NCBI GenBank assembly: GCA_026414485.1
Contig: JAOAIX010000003.1
Coordinates: 70,424-125,271 of the forward strand
Direction: 5' to 3'
DNA from: Candidatus Bathyarchaeota archaeon
GTDB taxonomy: Archaea; Thermoproteota; Bathyarchaeia; Bathyarchaeales; Bathycorpusculaceae
DNA: 54,848 nucleotides
A program made the translations under genes and the position numbers. The notes under the pieces were generated by a model. That model searched no databases. It was not told the origin of the DNA and was given only the letters and a program-made list of their open reading frames with translations. How positions within the stretch are numbered: position 1 is the stretch's first letter; every line of letters begins with the position of its first letter. This document shows positions 34,707 to 43,690 of the stretch, one piece after another.

Positions 34707-34831
34707 ACAATAAACGCGCCAAGTTTCCCTTTTAAGTTTTGGGATTTTTAAACTTCAATTTCAAACGTTAAACCAAGTCTCACGTAGATTTATTCGTTAA
34801 CATAAAAAAAGGAGGAAAAGTTACTATTAGA

Positions 34832-35719
34832 CTATTTTTTTAGTTTCAAAAAGGCAATAGCTCCTGCAACAACTATAACGATAACAACTGCAGCTGCTAT
34901 GACGTAGACATCATTAGAGGTTGACGATTCTGGTTGAGGTGGTTGGGGATGTGGTGTTGAGGTAGCTGTTGGAGTGGGAGTGGGCGTAGGAGTTGGGGTA
35001 GGAGTAGGCGTGGCAGTAGGTGTCGGAGTAGGAGTAGCAGTTGGAGAAGGTGAAGGAACAGGAGTGGAAGTAGCTGCCGGCGCGGCTTCTGCTGAATATG
35101 GAAAGTCGCCCCAAGCGTTGGGTACATCTCGGGAAGTAGGAGGCCAAGCAAGAACGCCTGCTGTGCTGTTGCTTGCATCGTAAACTGCTATCCGCGCTCC
35201 AAAGCGGGGTCCAATTCCAACATTTTGCTTGTTTATTATAAGTTCTAATATCCAGTGGGGTGTGCTGGAAGTGGGCGATGCGCTGATCGAGTCTTTCCAT
35301 TGGAACTGGGAATCAGGAGAACTAGCCATGGGAGACCAACCTGTTCCAGTTCCGCGGTACCACGTTACAGTGCTGTGCCCAACAATATCTAGCCTTATAT
35401 CGTCGGTTTGCGGAGCACTTCCGCCTGTTGGACCGTCTGTGCCGCCGTCAAAGCAGATCTGCCAGTAGTCTTGAGGATCATTTGTGTTGTCGGATAAAAA
35501 TTCTATAAGGATTGTTTGTGTAACAGCTATTGGGTCAAAAGAGACGAGGTTCCACTTGTCTCTGAAAACAGCGGTTGCGGTGATGCTTGTTTGCAGGCCG
35601 TCAGTCCATTCTGTGGCGGTGGTCCACTTTCCATCAAAAGTGACGGCATTTTGCTGTGAATAAACCATATGTGTGTAGCCAGGTTCAGCTGCCATGACGA
35701 GTACAGTGTTTATCAGCAA
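34832..35719 (-). CDS. Surface protein with Pro/Thr stalk and C-terminal membrane anchor; signal peptide probably frameshifted
   Basis: The open frame gives 295 residues: a probable signal peptide end (LINTVLVMAAEP), a beta-rich domain of ~190 residues resembling carbohydrate-binding/DOMON-like folds (DYWQICFDGGTDGP, DIRLDIVGHSTVTWYRGTGTGW), a TP-rich stalk (about 225-265) and a C-terminal transmembrane helix near 272-292 with KLKK outside the helix. The frame starts at a TTG that cuts the signal peptide short. Restoring one T in a T-tract (plus-strand A6 at 35745-35750) joins a GTG at 35766 and gives MKALFVFFGAFAFCSFLLI..., a convincing signal sequence. So this is either a sequencing/assembly indel or a recent mutation. 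Cell-envelope protein; function unknown. Confidence 0.68.
   Translation of the reverse strand: MLINTVLVMAAEPGYTHMVYSQQNAVTFDGKWTTATEWTDGLQTSITATAVFRDKWNLVSFDPIAVTQTILIEFLSDNTNDPQDYWQICFDGGTDGPTGGSAPQTDDIRLDIVGHSTVTWYRGTGTGWSPMASSPDSQFQWKDSISASPTSSTPHWILELIINKQNVGIGPRFGARIAVYDASNSTAGVLAWPPTSRDVPNAWGDFPYSAEAAPAATSTPVPSPSPTATPTPTPTATPTPTPTPTPTPTPTATSTPHPQPPQPESSTSNDVYVIAAAVVIVIVVAGAIAFLKLKK
34964..35078 (-). repeat. Low-complexity Thr-Pro repeat coding tract
   Basis: Nearly 115 bases of degenerate 6-base units encode (TP)n-type runs on the minus strand (read as GTAGGAGTTGGA-like units on the plus strand). The encoded stalk is typical of O-glycosylated cell-wall spacers. Slippage in such tracts can alter stalk length. 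Confidence 0.75.
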
Positions 35720-35744
35720 AAAACTGCAAAAGGCAAATGCACCG

Positions 35745-35766
35745 AAAAAACAAATAGGGCTTTCAC
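35745..35766 (-). other. Candidate 1-base frameshift in the signal peptide of the surface protein
   Basis: A GTG at 35766-35764 (minus) with AAGGAG upstream begins MKALFVFS, then stops after 17 codons in frame. One extra T in the six-T tract at 35750-35745 would continue into FFGAFAFCSFLLINTVLVMAAEP of the downstream frame, completing a signal peptide for the 34832-35719 gene. Confidence 0.55.
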
Positions 35767-35910
35767 CAGTCAGGTTCGCTCCTTTTTTGTTTTTCCGGAT
35801 GAGCTATATGTGGTGGTTCTCTTTAAAAATTTTTTTATTTTTAGCATATTATATAATTATATATGATCAAAAGTGTTTTTGAGTTAAATAAAAAGAGAGA
35901 AGAATTTGTT

Positions 35911-36354
35911 TCAGAGTAGACGGAAGTTTTCTTTAACTGTGTTGAGCACTACATGAGTGTTGGTGCGTTCAACATAAGGCAGATTTAACAGCCGCTTTGT
36001 AAAAGCGCCAAGGTCTTCGCGGCTTTTGAATTTGGCTATTATGACGGCGTCTGTTAATCCTGTGACGTCGTAAACGCTGCACACATTAGGGATTTTGGCT
36101 ATCTCCGCCTCTGTTTCCACTAGTTTACCTTTTGCAACTGTTATTTCCGTAACTACAGTCAATTCATAACCTAGTTTTTCATGGTTTAAAATAACAGAGT
36201 AACCTTTGATGAGTCCTTCGTCTTCCATTTTCTTGATTCTAGAAAGAACTGTGCCTACGGATACACCGACTGTTTTGGCGATTTGTCTACTTGAGAAACG
36301 AGCATCTTCTAAGAGGGCTTTTAAGATTTTGCTGTCGACTTCGTTAAGCTCCAT
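35911..36354 (-). CDS. Lrp/AsnC family transcription regulator
   Basis: About 147 residues from the ATG at 36354, chosen because AGGAG lies 8 bases upstream; an in-frame ATG nine codons earlier is less likely. N-terminal HTH (LNEVDSKILKALLEDARFSSRQIAKTVGVSVGTVLSRIKKMEDEGLIKGYS) and a canonical RAM effector domain (VCSVYDVTGLTDAVIIAKF...VERTNTHVVLNTVK). This is a standard-length archaeal Lrp protein. Divergent from guaA over a ~220-base gap that carries an imperfect direct repeat, possibly its own operator. Effector unknown, most often an amino acid. Confidence 0.9.
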   Translation of the reverse strand: MELNEVDSKILKALLEDARFSSRQIAKTVGVSVGTVLSRIKKMEDEGLIKGYSVILNHEKLGYELTVVTEITVAKGKLVETEAEIAKIPNVCSVYDVTGLTDAVIIAKFKSREDLGAFTKRLLNLPYVERTNTHVVLNTVKENFRLL

Positions 36355-36389
36355 TTTTTTGTCTCCTGCACGTTTTTTCAAAAAGGGCA

Positions 36390-36410
36390 GTTCTTTTGGA
36401 ACGTTCTTTT
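36390..36410. promoter_or_regulatory. Direct repeat GTTCTTTT x2, possible Lrp operator
   Basis: GTTCTTTT at 36390-36397 and again at 36403-36410, spaced by GGAAC. The element lies 36 bases upstream of the Lrp start on its promoter side. The 13-base period is not a full helical turn, so this is a weak candidate. Confidence 0.3.
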
Positions 36411-36574
36411 AATTATCAAACTTTTAAGTTTATAAAATTTTAGCTTATAGTGAGTATTAAAAGCGGGCGAAAAAGCATAAAGAAAGAGGGAAAAGAGAAC
36501 ACATCTTCACATTTGAGTTTGGAGGCGGATAATTTTAAATTGTGGAGTGGACTCCAATACCCGTGAGTTGTGGT

Positions 36575-38125
36575 ATGCAAACGAAGTATGACACCATACT
36601 TATTCTTGATTTCGGGGGACAGTATTGCCACCTCATTGGCAGAAGAGTCAGGGAACAAGGTGTTTACTCTGAAATCGTTCCTCATGACATAACACCTGAA
36701 GAAGTTAGAAAAATAGGAGAAAAATTCAATGTTAAAGGTTTGATTCTGTCAGGTGGACCTGCCAGCGTTTACGAACCCAATGCGCCCCAAATTAACTTCG
36801 CAATTCTGGAACTTAGATTGCCAGTTTTGGGCTTGTGTTATGGACATCAGTTGATCGCGCAAATGGTCAAAGGTAAAGTCAAACCTGCAGAGTGCAGAGA
36901 ATATGGCTTTGCCGAAGTCGTCATAGACAAACCTGTTGGGGTCTTGAAGGGTATGAAGCCAAAAGAAGTTGTCTGGATGAGTCATGGCGACACAGTCTTT
37001 GAGCTACCAGCTGAGTTTGAAACTTTGGCACACACAGAAAGCTGCCCTGTTGCTGCCTACAGGCATAAAACGAGGGCAATTTATGGTTTGCAGTGGCACC
37101 CTGAAGTTGTACACACAAAAAACGGTACGCAGATGCTGCGCAACTTTATATTTGATGTTTGCTGCTGCGAAGCAAATTGGAAAATGGAAGACCTCATAGG
37201 GAAAATGGTTAATGAGATAAGAACTGAAGTAGGTAACTCTACTGCGATCATTGGGTTGAGCGGGGGAATTGACTCTAGTGTGGCTACGGCGCTTGCAGCC
37301 CGTGCATTGGGGGATAAGCTAACGGCGGTTTTTGTGGATCACGGTTTTATGCGTGAAGGCGAACCTGAAGCTATCAGCAGGACATTCCAAAAGTTTGGAA
37401 TCAACTTTGTCGTTGCTGATGCTCAGAAGCGCTTTATGGAGAAGCTAAAAGGTGTAGTTGACCCTGAGAAAAAACGCAAGGTCATCGGAAAAGAGTTCAT
37501 CAGGGTTTTCGAGGAAGTTGCTGAGAAATCAGGTGCACAATACCTGATTCAGGGAACCATTTACCCCGATCGTATCGAGTCAGGGTTCCGAAAGAACTCG
37601 GACGTTATAAAGTCACATCATAATGTTGCGGGTCTACCCTCTAAGATCAAATTCAAGAAAATTGTGGAGCCACTACGTGACCTCTACAAAGACGAAGTGC
37701 GCAAGGTTGCTTTGATGCTTGGCTTGCCTAAAGAAATAGTGAATAGGCAACCGTTTCCAGGACCAGGCTTGGCGGTGAGGATAATTGGCGAGTTAGATGA
37801 AGAGAAAGTAAAAGTTGCCAAAAAAACTGACGCCATAGTCCGTGAAGAAATTGAGAAGGCAGGACTGGAAAAAAAATTGTGGCAATACTTTACTGTCTTA
37901 ACTGACACGAAAGCTACAGGCGTCAAAGGGGATTCGAGAGCGTATGGTTATGTTGTAGCGGTTAGAGCTGCAGAAAGTCAAGAAGCCATGACAGCTAACT
38001 TTGCACAAATTCCCTACCCTGTACTGGAGAAAATTTCAACTCGAATAACCAATGAAGTTCCTGAAGTTACCCGGGTCGTCTACGATGTAACCCATAAACC
38101 CCCTGCCACCATAGAGTGGGAATGA
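36575..38125 (+). CDS. guaA: GMP synthase (glutamine-hydrolysing), single-chain
   Basis: About 516 residues from the ATG at 36575; an in-frame GTG at 36542 would extend it by 11 residues but has no well-spaced ribosome binding site, and a TTTTAAAT element near 36533 would put the mRNA start close to 36560. The class I amidotransferase domain has LGLCYGHQ and LQWHPEV; the ATP pyrophosphatase domain has GLSGGIDSSV; the C-terminal dimerisation domain follows with QPFPGPGLAVRI. It makes GMP from XMP with glutamine. In many euryarchaea the two domains are separate proteins; here they are fused as in bacteria. Divergent from the Lrp gene. Confidence 0.95.
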   Translation: MQTKYDTILILDFGGQYCHLIGRRVREQGVYSEIVPHDITPEEVRKIGEKFNVKGLILSGGPASVYEPNAPQINFAILELRLPVLGLCYGHQLIAQMVKGKVKPAECREYGFAEVVIDKPVGVLKGMKPKEVVWMSHGDTVFELPAEFETLAHTESCPVAAYRHKTRAIYGLQWHPEVVHTKNGTQMLRNFIFDVCCCEANWKMEDLIGKMVNEIRTEVGNSTAIIGLSGGIDSSVATALAARALGDKLTAVFVDHGFMREGEPEAISRTFQKFGINFVVADAQKRFMEKLKGVVDPEKKRKVIGKEFIRVFEEVAEKSGAQYLIQGTIYPDRIESGFRKNSDVIKSHHNVAGLPSKIKFKKIVEPLRDLYKDEVRKVALMLGLPKEIVNRQPFPGPGLAVRIIGELDEEKVKVAKKTDAIVREEIEKAGLEKKLWQYFTVLTDTKATGVKGDSRAYGYVVAVRAAESQEAMTANFAQIPYPVLEKISTRITNEVPEVTRVVYDVTHKPPATIEWE

Positions 38126-38204
38126 GAATTGTTGTCCGCTCAAACAGTTTATATTTAGAAAACAATGAATAGTTACCTCGCCGTTTGAAGGAAAGTGGAA
38201 AGCG

Positions 38205-39272
38205 TTGAAAGCAGTGATCCTCATAGGCGGTTTTGGCACCAGATTGAGACCTTTAACGTGTACAAGACCAAAAGCGCTTTTCCCTATAGCAAACAAGCCC
38301 TTGCTGCAGATGATATTTGAGAAACTCGCAGAAAATGGTTTTGACGAGGCAATCTTGGCTGTTAACGCGTTAACGGAATTTCACATAAAACAACAACGGC
38401 TATCGAGGTGTGGATTGAAACTGAAGTTTTCTCGTGACCCCCCCAAGATGCCCCTCGGCACAGCAGGTCCAATAAAGAAAGCAGAGAAACTTATTGGCCA
38501 CGAGGAACCATTTCTGGTTTTGAATGGGGACATACTGGCAGATTTCAGCTACAAAGAACTTTGGGAAAGCCACAATGAAGACAAAGCGGTCGCAACTATT
38601 GCTCTGCACGAAGTAGATGACCCTACCAGATATGGCGTAGCCGAATTAGCTGCAGACAACAGAATTAAACGATTCATTGAAAAACCAGCCAAAGGGGCGG
38701 CGCCTACAAGGCTGATAAATGCGGGCGCCTACGTTCTTAGCCCAAAAATCTTCAGTTATATTCCTGCAGGGCGTGCCGTATCCATGGAACGAGAGGTTTT
38801 TCCTAGACTTGCCGAGCAAAAGATATTCTATGGACGCAAAGTCTCAGGGTTGTGGATTGACATGGGCAAACCTGAGGAGTACCTGCAGACAAACAGAATA
38901 GTTTTGAATACTCTTAGGAGTAAACAAGACAAGCCAATGAAAGGCAGATTTGAAGTCAAACCCCCAGTAGCGATTGATAAAGGGGTAGTTATAGGGGAGA
39001 ACTCAGTTATCGGACCCTATGCCGTTCTGGGCAGAAACGTTTCAGTGGGATGTAATGTTCACATAAGTGATTCAGTTGTTTTTGCGGATGCAAAAATCGG
39101 CGACTTTGCGTCAGTAACCGGCGCCCTTATCGGCGAGGGAGTGGTTGTGGGGAAAAAAACGAAAATCGTGGAAGGCTGCATAATTGCTGACCAAGCCAAA
39201 GTTAAAGACGGTGTGGCACTTGGAAAAGGCGTTTCAGTTTGTCCCGCAAAAGAAATATGCGAAGGCACATAA
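38205..39272 (+). CDS. NDP-sugar pyrophosphorylase (mannose-1-phosphate guanylyltransferase-like)
   Basis: A 355-residue nucleotidyltransferase with the N-terminal signature LIGGFGTRLRPLTCTRPKALFP and PLLQMIFEKL, internal FLVLNGDILADFS, and a C-terminal left-handed beta-helix region (residues ~245-350: VIGENSVIGPYAVLGRNVSVGCNVHISDSVVFADAKIG). This two-domain layout fits GDP-mannose or UDP-/dTDP-sugar pyrophosphorylases. It activates a sugar-1-phosphate, likely for surface glycans together with the phosphohexomutase gene nearby. The exact sugar and nucleotide are not determined. Starts at TTG. Separated from its sugar-related neighbour by the methyltransferase gene on the opposite strand. Confidence 0.9.
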   Translation: MKAVILIGGFGTRLRPLTCTRPKALFPIANKPLLQMIFEKLAENGFDEAILAVNALTEFHIKQQRLSRCGLKLKFSRDPPKMPLGTAGPIKKAEKLIGHEEPFLVLNGDILADFSYKELWESHNEDKAVATIALHEVDDPTRYGVAELAADNRIKRFIEKPAKGAAPTRLINAGAYVLSPKIFSYIPAGRAVSMEREVFPRLAEQKIFYGRKVSGLWIDMGKPEEYLQTNRIVLNTLRSKQDKPMKGRFEVKPPVAIDKGVVIGENSVIGPYAVLGRNVSVGCNVHISDSVVFADAKIGDFASVTGALIGEGVVVGKKTKIVEGCIIADQAKVKDGVALGKGVSVCPAKEICEGT

Positions 39273-39376
39273 AAGCTCATGCAATAGAAGTTAGCAATCA
39301 TAATCTACATAAATCAGAAATGTTCGTCCGTATTGTTGGACTCAAATTGTTACTTTTTCTCTGAGTAAAGGTGGTG

Positions 39377-40663
39377 TCAACCTATATTTTTTGATGCAGT
39401 TCTGCTTCTCTCGTAGAAAGCCCAGTTGATTTTTCTTTCTTCTGCAACATGTGAAGTCCCACTTAATTGTTTTCGCATTATGAAAAGATACTTAAAACCA
39501 CGTAGATAGAAGTTGAAACGGCGAGCGCGATTAGCCCAAATTCCAGTGTTGGAAGATTGATTTCGACGGGCAACACAGATAATATCCACTGTTTCAAAGT
39601 ATTTTGTTAGTTTGTTGTAAAGAAGAAAACCGACAGGAGTTGCCCTTTTCTTTACCCACTGGTCTCCAATGAGCCAACCGAGGACTTTTCCAGGTTTGAG
39701 TATTCTATGCGATTCTTTAATTACCTTCTCAAGTTCATCGTAGAACTCCTGCGTTTCACTTGAAATGTTACCGATGTTTTGCGGGTGGTCATTATATTTT
39801 ATGTTGTCGCCATATGGAGAGTCTACAAAAACTAAATCAGCACAATTATCAGGCAATGGAATTTTTCGCGCATCGGTCTGTATGACGTCATCTCTTGATT
39901 TAGGCGGAGAAATATCATATCCTATTGCTTTTCGCCCTTCTTCCTTACACACATCAAGTGTTGTACCACTACCACACATAGGATCTACAACTAAATCACC
40001 AGGTTCTGTGTATCGCCAAACAAGGTTCCAGATTAGTTCAGCAGGCGTGACTCCAGCATACTTATTATCGCCTTTCCTTGTTTTCCCATAGCTCTGTCTT
40101 GGGAAATCCCAAAGAGTAGTAGCTTGAAGTTCAGGAACTTCCTCCACGTCGGTTAATTTTTGCGCTTTACCTAAAAGTTCCCAATTTCTGACGGTTTCCA
40201 GTATAAAGTCCTTTTTTCCCTTACAAATTAACAGCGTCGCCCACCATTTTTTTAATTCAGTGTTGTACGGTCTGAAAAAGCTGCAAAGTCTCATTACGCT
40301 GTTGATATGTAGAATGGTGGAACGTTTTATGTTCAGATGTTTGAAAAGCTCAGTGGCATTCGCTAAAGGAACAATATCGCCTAAAGCTTCTACAGTTACT
40401 TGATAAGGATAACTACCTCCCCATGCTTCTGCAACTATATCCTTTTTTCCATCGGAGGCAGCTCTAAAAACTCCGTAAAGTACATCTGTATCCAAGTTGT
40501 GTAAAAAGAGAAAATCGCCTTTTCTTACTTTAACTGCTAGTGCACCGTATTGTCTGCTTGAACCAAAAAGCATTCTACTTAGACATTCTTCTTGTGAACT
40601 TGTAGTACACGCAAAAATGAAGCCGTTTACATCTTTCTCATTATTAGTTATGTCCGGCTTCAT
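39377..40663 (-). CDS. DNA methyltransferase (N4/N6 type) with N-terminal DCD-like domain
   Basis: A 428-residue fusion. Residues ~12-95 match the pattern of the DCD (development and cell death) domain known chiefly from plants: GFIFACTTSS, ECLSRMLFG, VRKGDFLFLHNLD, LYGVFRAAS, and YPYQV. Residues ~180-410 are a Rossmann methyltransferase with motif I VDPMCGSGTTLD (226-237) preceding motif IV DSPYGD (281-286), a DPPY variant, and a KVLGWLIGDQWV helix. The order and DSPY tetrad indicate an amino-group DNA (or nucleic-acid) methyltransferase. No restriction endonuclease is next to it. The DCD domain resembles EVE/PUA-like modified-base readers, so a reader-writer role is plausible but inferred. 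Codon use is more AT-rich than neighbours. Confidence 0.75.
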   Translation of the reverse strand: MKPDITNNEKDVNGFIFACTTSSQEECLSRMLFGSSRQYGALAVKVRKGDFLFLHNLDTDVLYGVFRAASDGKKDIVAEAWGGSYPYQVTVEALGDIVPLANATELFKHLNIKRSTILHINSVMRLCSFFRPYNTELKKWWATLLICKGKKDFILETVRNWELLGKAQKLTDVEEVPELQATTLWDFPRQSYGKTRKGDNKYAGVTPAELIWNLVWRYTEPGDLVVDPMCGSGTTLDVCKEEGRKAIGYDISPPKSRDDVIQTDARKIPLPDNCADLVFVDSPYGDNIKYNDHPQNIGNISSETQEFYDELEKVIKESHRILKPGKVLGWLIGDQWVKKRATPVGFLLYNKLTKYFETVDIICVARRNQSSNTGIWANRARRFNFYLRGFKYLFIMRKQLSGTSHVAEERKINWAFYERSRTASKNIG

Positions 40664-40956
40664 AAATTTGGGTCGTCCATCAGGTTATTTTCAAGAGGTA
40701 AATTTCTTAATTAAACCTTCTTACACACGCTGCATGCAAACTATTTTTATATGGAGAACTATAGCTTTTGACTCAACCATATTTTGTTGATGGAAGTATA
40801 GAGAACAGGTGTTCAAGAAAAGAAAGTATAATAATAGTTATTTTGAAAACAGCTGACTTCTTCCCGATTAATGTCACATGAAACAAAAACAACTAACACA
40901 ATACACCAAAATTAAAATTCAAGAACGTATTCTACAGGATAGGAGACCCACATCGT

Positions 40957-42327
40957 ATGAGCCCAAACAAACTTTTCGGAACAAACGGTATACGAGGCAT
41001 AGTTAACAAAGAACTAACGCCAGAGATGGCAATTAAAGTAGGACTATCCATAGGCACCTTTTTTGGTAAAAAGAAAAACTTGCTCGTGGGACATGACGCA
41101 CGAACCAGCGGATCCATGTTTGCCAGAGCCGTCATCTCAGGGCTCACCGCCGCTGGGTGCAATGTCTTATTCGCAGGGATGGCGCCCACACCGGCTTTGC
41201 AGTTTGCAGTTAAAAACCATCAGATGGATGGGGGGGTAATAATTACTGCTTCACATAATCCTCCAGAATACAATGGCATAAAAGCAATCTGGAACGACGG
41301 CGTCGAAGTTAGCCACGAGCAGGAAACAGAAATTGAAAAGATCTATTTCGAAAACAACTTTCATTTCGCAGAGTGGAAACAACTCGGCTCAGTTCAAGAA
41401 TTACCCGGCGTCAACGACGAATACGTGGAAGCTATAAAAAAACACGTAGATGTTGCTAAAATAGCAGCTAAAAAATTTCACGTTGTTGTGGACGCAGCTA
41501 ACAGCGTGGGGGGGCTAACAGCCCCAATCCTTATGCGGCAACTCGGCTGCAAAATTACCAGCCTTAACGCAAACATTGATGGCACCTTCCCAGGCAGATT
41601 GCCTGAGCCTCGCCCCGAAAACCTCAAAGAGCTTGCCAGCACAGTTAAAGCGGTGGGGGCAGACCTAGGTGTAGCTTTTGATGGCGATGCAGACCGATCC
41701 ATTTTTGTTGACGAAACAGGACAAATACAGATGGGAGACAAAACATTTGCAGTTATCGCGAAGCAGTTTCTCCTCAAAAACCCCAACTCAAAAATAGTCA
41801 CTCCTGTTAGTTCTTCGACGCTCATAAAAGATATAGCTGAAGCATATAAAGGCGAAATTGTATGGACTAAAGTAGGCAGCGTTACGGTTTCTCAGAAAAT
41901 GAAGGAAGTTAAAGCAAAACTTGGCGGCGAAGAAAACGGCGGTGTCTTTTATGGACCACACCAAGCTGTACGAGACGGAGCCATGACGACAGCTTTGCTT
42001 TTGGACATAATGGCTGACACGGGAGAAACCCTCTCCAAGCTTGTTGCGGAGCAACCACAATATTTCATCGAAAAAGGGAAAGTGGATTGTCCAGACGAGA
42101 AGAAGCAGAAACTTTTAGAGAAGTTGCTAGAAGAGCATCGAGGCATGAATGTAAACACTTTAGACGGTGCAAAAATCTGGTTTGACGACAAAAGCGCTAT
42201 ACTACTCAGGCCCAGCGGCACAGAACCCACCTTTAGGATGTACGCGGAAGCGAAAACACAACAACGCGCTGTCAAACTAATTGAAGAATACACTACAAAA
42301 CTCAACACCCTTCTTGGAACCATTTAA
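40957..42327 (+). CDS. Phosphohexomutase (phosphomannomutase/phosphoglucosamine mutase family)
   Basis: A 456-residue alpha-D-phosphohexomutase. The phosphoserine loop is ITASHNPPEYNGIK, the metal loop is FDGDADRS, the sugar-binding loop is GEENGGVFYG and the phosphate-binding loop is RPSGTEPTFRMYAEA. GTNGIRGI marks the N-terminus. Archaeal members interconvert phosphomannose, phosphoglucose or phosphoglucosamine; which one cannot be read. ATAGGAG precedes the ATG. First of three plus-strand genes concerned with sugar metabolism; likely supplies sugar-1-phosphates for the pyrophosphorylase at 38205. Confidence 0.93.
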   Translation: MSPNKLFGTNGIRGIVNKELTPEMAIKVGLSIGTFFGKKKNLLVGHDARTSGSMFARAVISGLTAAGCNVLFAGMAPTPALQFAVKNHQMDGGVIITASHNPPEYNGIKAIWNDGVEVSHEQETEIEKIYFENNFHFAEWKQLGSVQELPGVNDEYVEAIKKHVDVAKIAAKKFHVVVDAANSVGGLTAPILMRQLGCKITSLNANIDGTFPGRLPEPRPENLKELASTVKAVGADLGVAFDGDADRSIFVDETGQIQMGDKTFAVIAKQFLLKNPNSKIVTPVSSSTLIKDIAEAYKGEIVWTKVGSVTVSQKMKEVKAKLGGEENGGVFYGPHQAVRDGAMTTALLLDIMADTGETLSKLVAEQPQYFIEKGKVDCPDEKKQKLLEKLLEEHRGMNVNTLDGAKIWFDDKSAILLRPSGTEPTFRMYAEAKTQQRAVKLIEEYTTKLNTLLGTI

Positions 42328-42376
42328 GAAGGACCCGCTGAACCGCGGTAGAGGGTGACTTAAGCTGCCTGCTGGT

Positions 42377-43690
42377 TTGAACCTAAAAGCCGAAGAAGTA
42401 GACACTTCTGAAAAAAGAAAGGCTTACAAAGTAGGCGTAGTTGGTTGCAGACAACACGGGCTCACTTACGCCTCAGCTTTCGCGGATGCAGGTTTCAAAG
42501 TTATATGCGTAGATTCCAATCCAAGCGTAGTGAAGGGAATTTCAAAGGGTAACGTGCCTCTGGGTAACCGCGATGCAGAAACAAAACTGAGGCAATTGGT
42601 GAGGGCAGAGCAGATAGTAGCAACGAGTGATTTGAAACAAGCAGTCATTGAAAGTGATGTTGTGCTTTTGGCGGTTAGCCCGAAGGTTAGTATAAAAAAA
42701 ACTTTGGACTATACAGAAGTCGAAGGCATCTCCAAGCAGGTGGGTGCGACACTACAAAGTGGAAGTTTAGTAGTATATGTCGGTGTTGCAACGTTCGGTT
42801 TAACTGGGGGATTAGTGCGAGAAACATTAGAGAACATGTCAGGGCTTAAAGTTGGGGAAAATTTCGGTTTAGCTTACAACGCCATCCAAAATGTGAAAAA
42901 CCTCGGAGATCAAGAGTTAATTGTTGCTGCAGACGACAAAGCAAGCTTGAATGCAGCAAGCATAGTTTTTGGATCTATCACAAAACGAGAAGTGAAAAAA
43001 ATTTTAGGTTTGAAAATGGTGGAATTGGCGACGCTGTTTGCTGCGGTGAAACGTGACACTGAAGTAGCTTTAGCCAACGAGCTGGCAATTTTCTGTGAAA
43101 ACGCAGGAGTAGATTACTCTGAAATTCTCGCCCTTTTAAATGGAGAAGGCACCTCACCCACCATCTCAGAAGAAGAGAACCGAAAAGAGACATATATGCT
43201 GCTTGAAAGCGCGGAAAACTTGAACATAAAACTCAGATTACCTACACTCGCAAGGCAAATAAACGAAGATATGATACGACACGCAACCAATTTGGTTCAT
43301 GATGCAATGCGGAACAACGCAAAAACGCTGCGGCGAGCTAGGATTGCCTTTTTAGGAGCGATTAAATCAGGATCTGCAGTAGCCGCGTTTATGGAACTTT
43401 TAGAGACTAAAGGAGCCAAAGTTAACGTTTATGATCCGCAAAGTTCATTAAACAAAGAAGAAGAGTCCACACAGAAGATGAAGCACACTTTGAACGAGAC
43501 TGTGGAAGACGCAGATTGCCTCGTGGTTTTAGGTGAACAAGAGGTTAAACGGCTAAACCTTAAGAAGCTTAACGCCCTTATGAGGTCACCAGCAGCACTC
43601 ATTGATTTGGCGGGAAGTGTGGAACCAAGAAAAGCAGAAGAGGCAGGTTTCACATACCGCGGTCTCGGCAGAGGAGCATGGAAGAAATGA
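42377..43690 (+). CDS. Nucleotide-sugar dehydrogenase-like protein lacking catalytic residues
   Basis: A 437-residue member of the UDP-glucose/GDP-mannose dehydrogenase fold: N-terminal Rossmann (VGVVGCRQHGLTYASAFADAGFKVICVDSN), DVVLLAVSP, a central helical dimerisation region (VALANELAIFCENAGVDYSEIL), and a C-terminal domain with GAKVNVYDP and DCLVVLGE. The active-site elements are gone: the central K-x-x-x-N motif reads ELATLFAAV and the catalytic-Cys loop (GxGxGGxCLPKD) reads LLNGEGTSPTIS. It therefore looks like a pseudoenzyme or a repurposed member. Starts at TTG; its end overlaps the following oxidoreductase by 13 bases, suggesting a paired function. Confidence 0.7.
   Translation: MNLKAEEVDTSEKRKAYKVGVVGCRQHGLTYASAFADAGFKVICVDSNPSVVKGISKGNVPLGNRDAETKLRQLVRAEQIVATSDLKQAVIESDVVLLAVSPKVSIKKTLDYTEVEGISKQVGATLQSGSLVVYVGVATFGLTGGLVRETLENMSGLKVGENFGLAYNAIQNVKNLGDQELIVAADDKASLNAASIVFGSITKREVKKILGLKMVELATLFAAVKRDTEVALANELAIFCENAGVDYSEILALLNGEGTSPTISEEENRKETYMLLESAENLNIKLRLPTLARQINEDMIRHATNLVHDAMRNNAKTLRRARIAFLGAIKSGSAVAAFMELLETKGAKVNVYDPQSSLNKEEESTQKMKHTLNETVEDADCLVVLGEQEVKRLNLKKLNALMRSPAALIDLAGSVEPRKAEEAGFTYRGLGRGAWKK

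Noticed and set aside
34964-35078. Possible CRISPR-like repeat tract (short units)
   Set aside because: The units are degenerate hexamers inside a coding frame encoding Thr-Pro runs, without spacers.
40878-40990. ATG-started frame overlapping the phosphohexomutase start
   Set aside because: No ribosome binding site at the start, and it overlaps the real gene out of frame.
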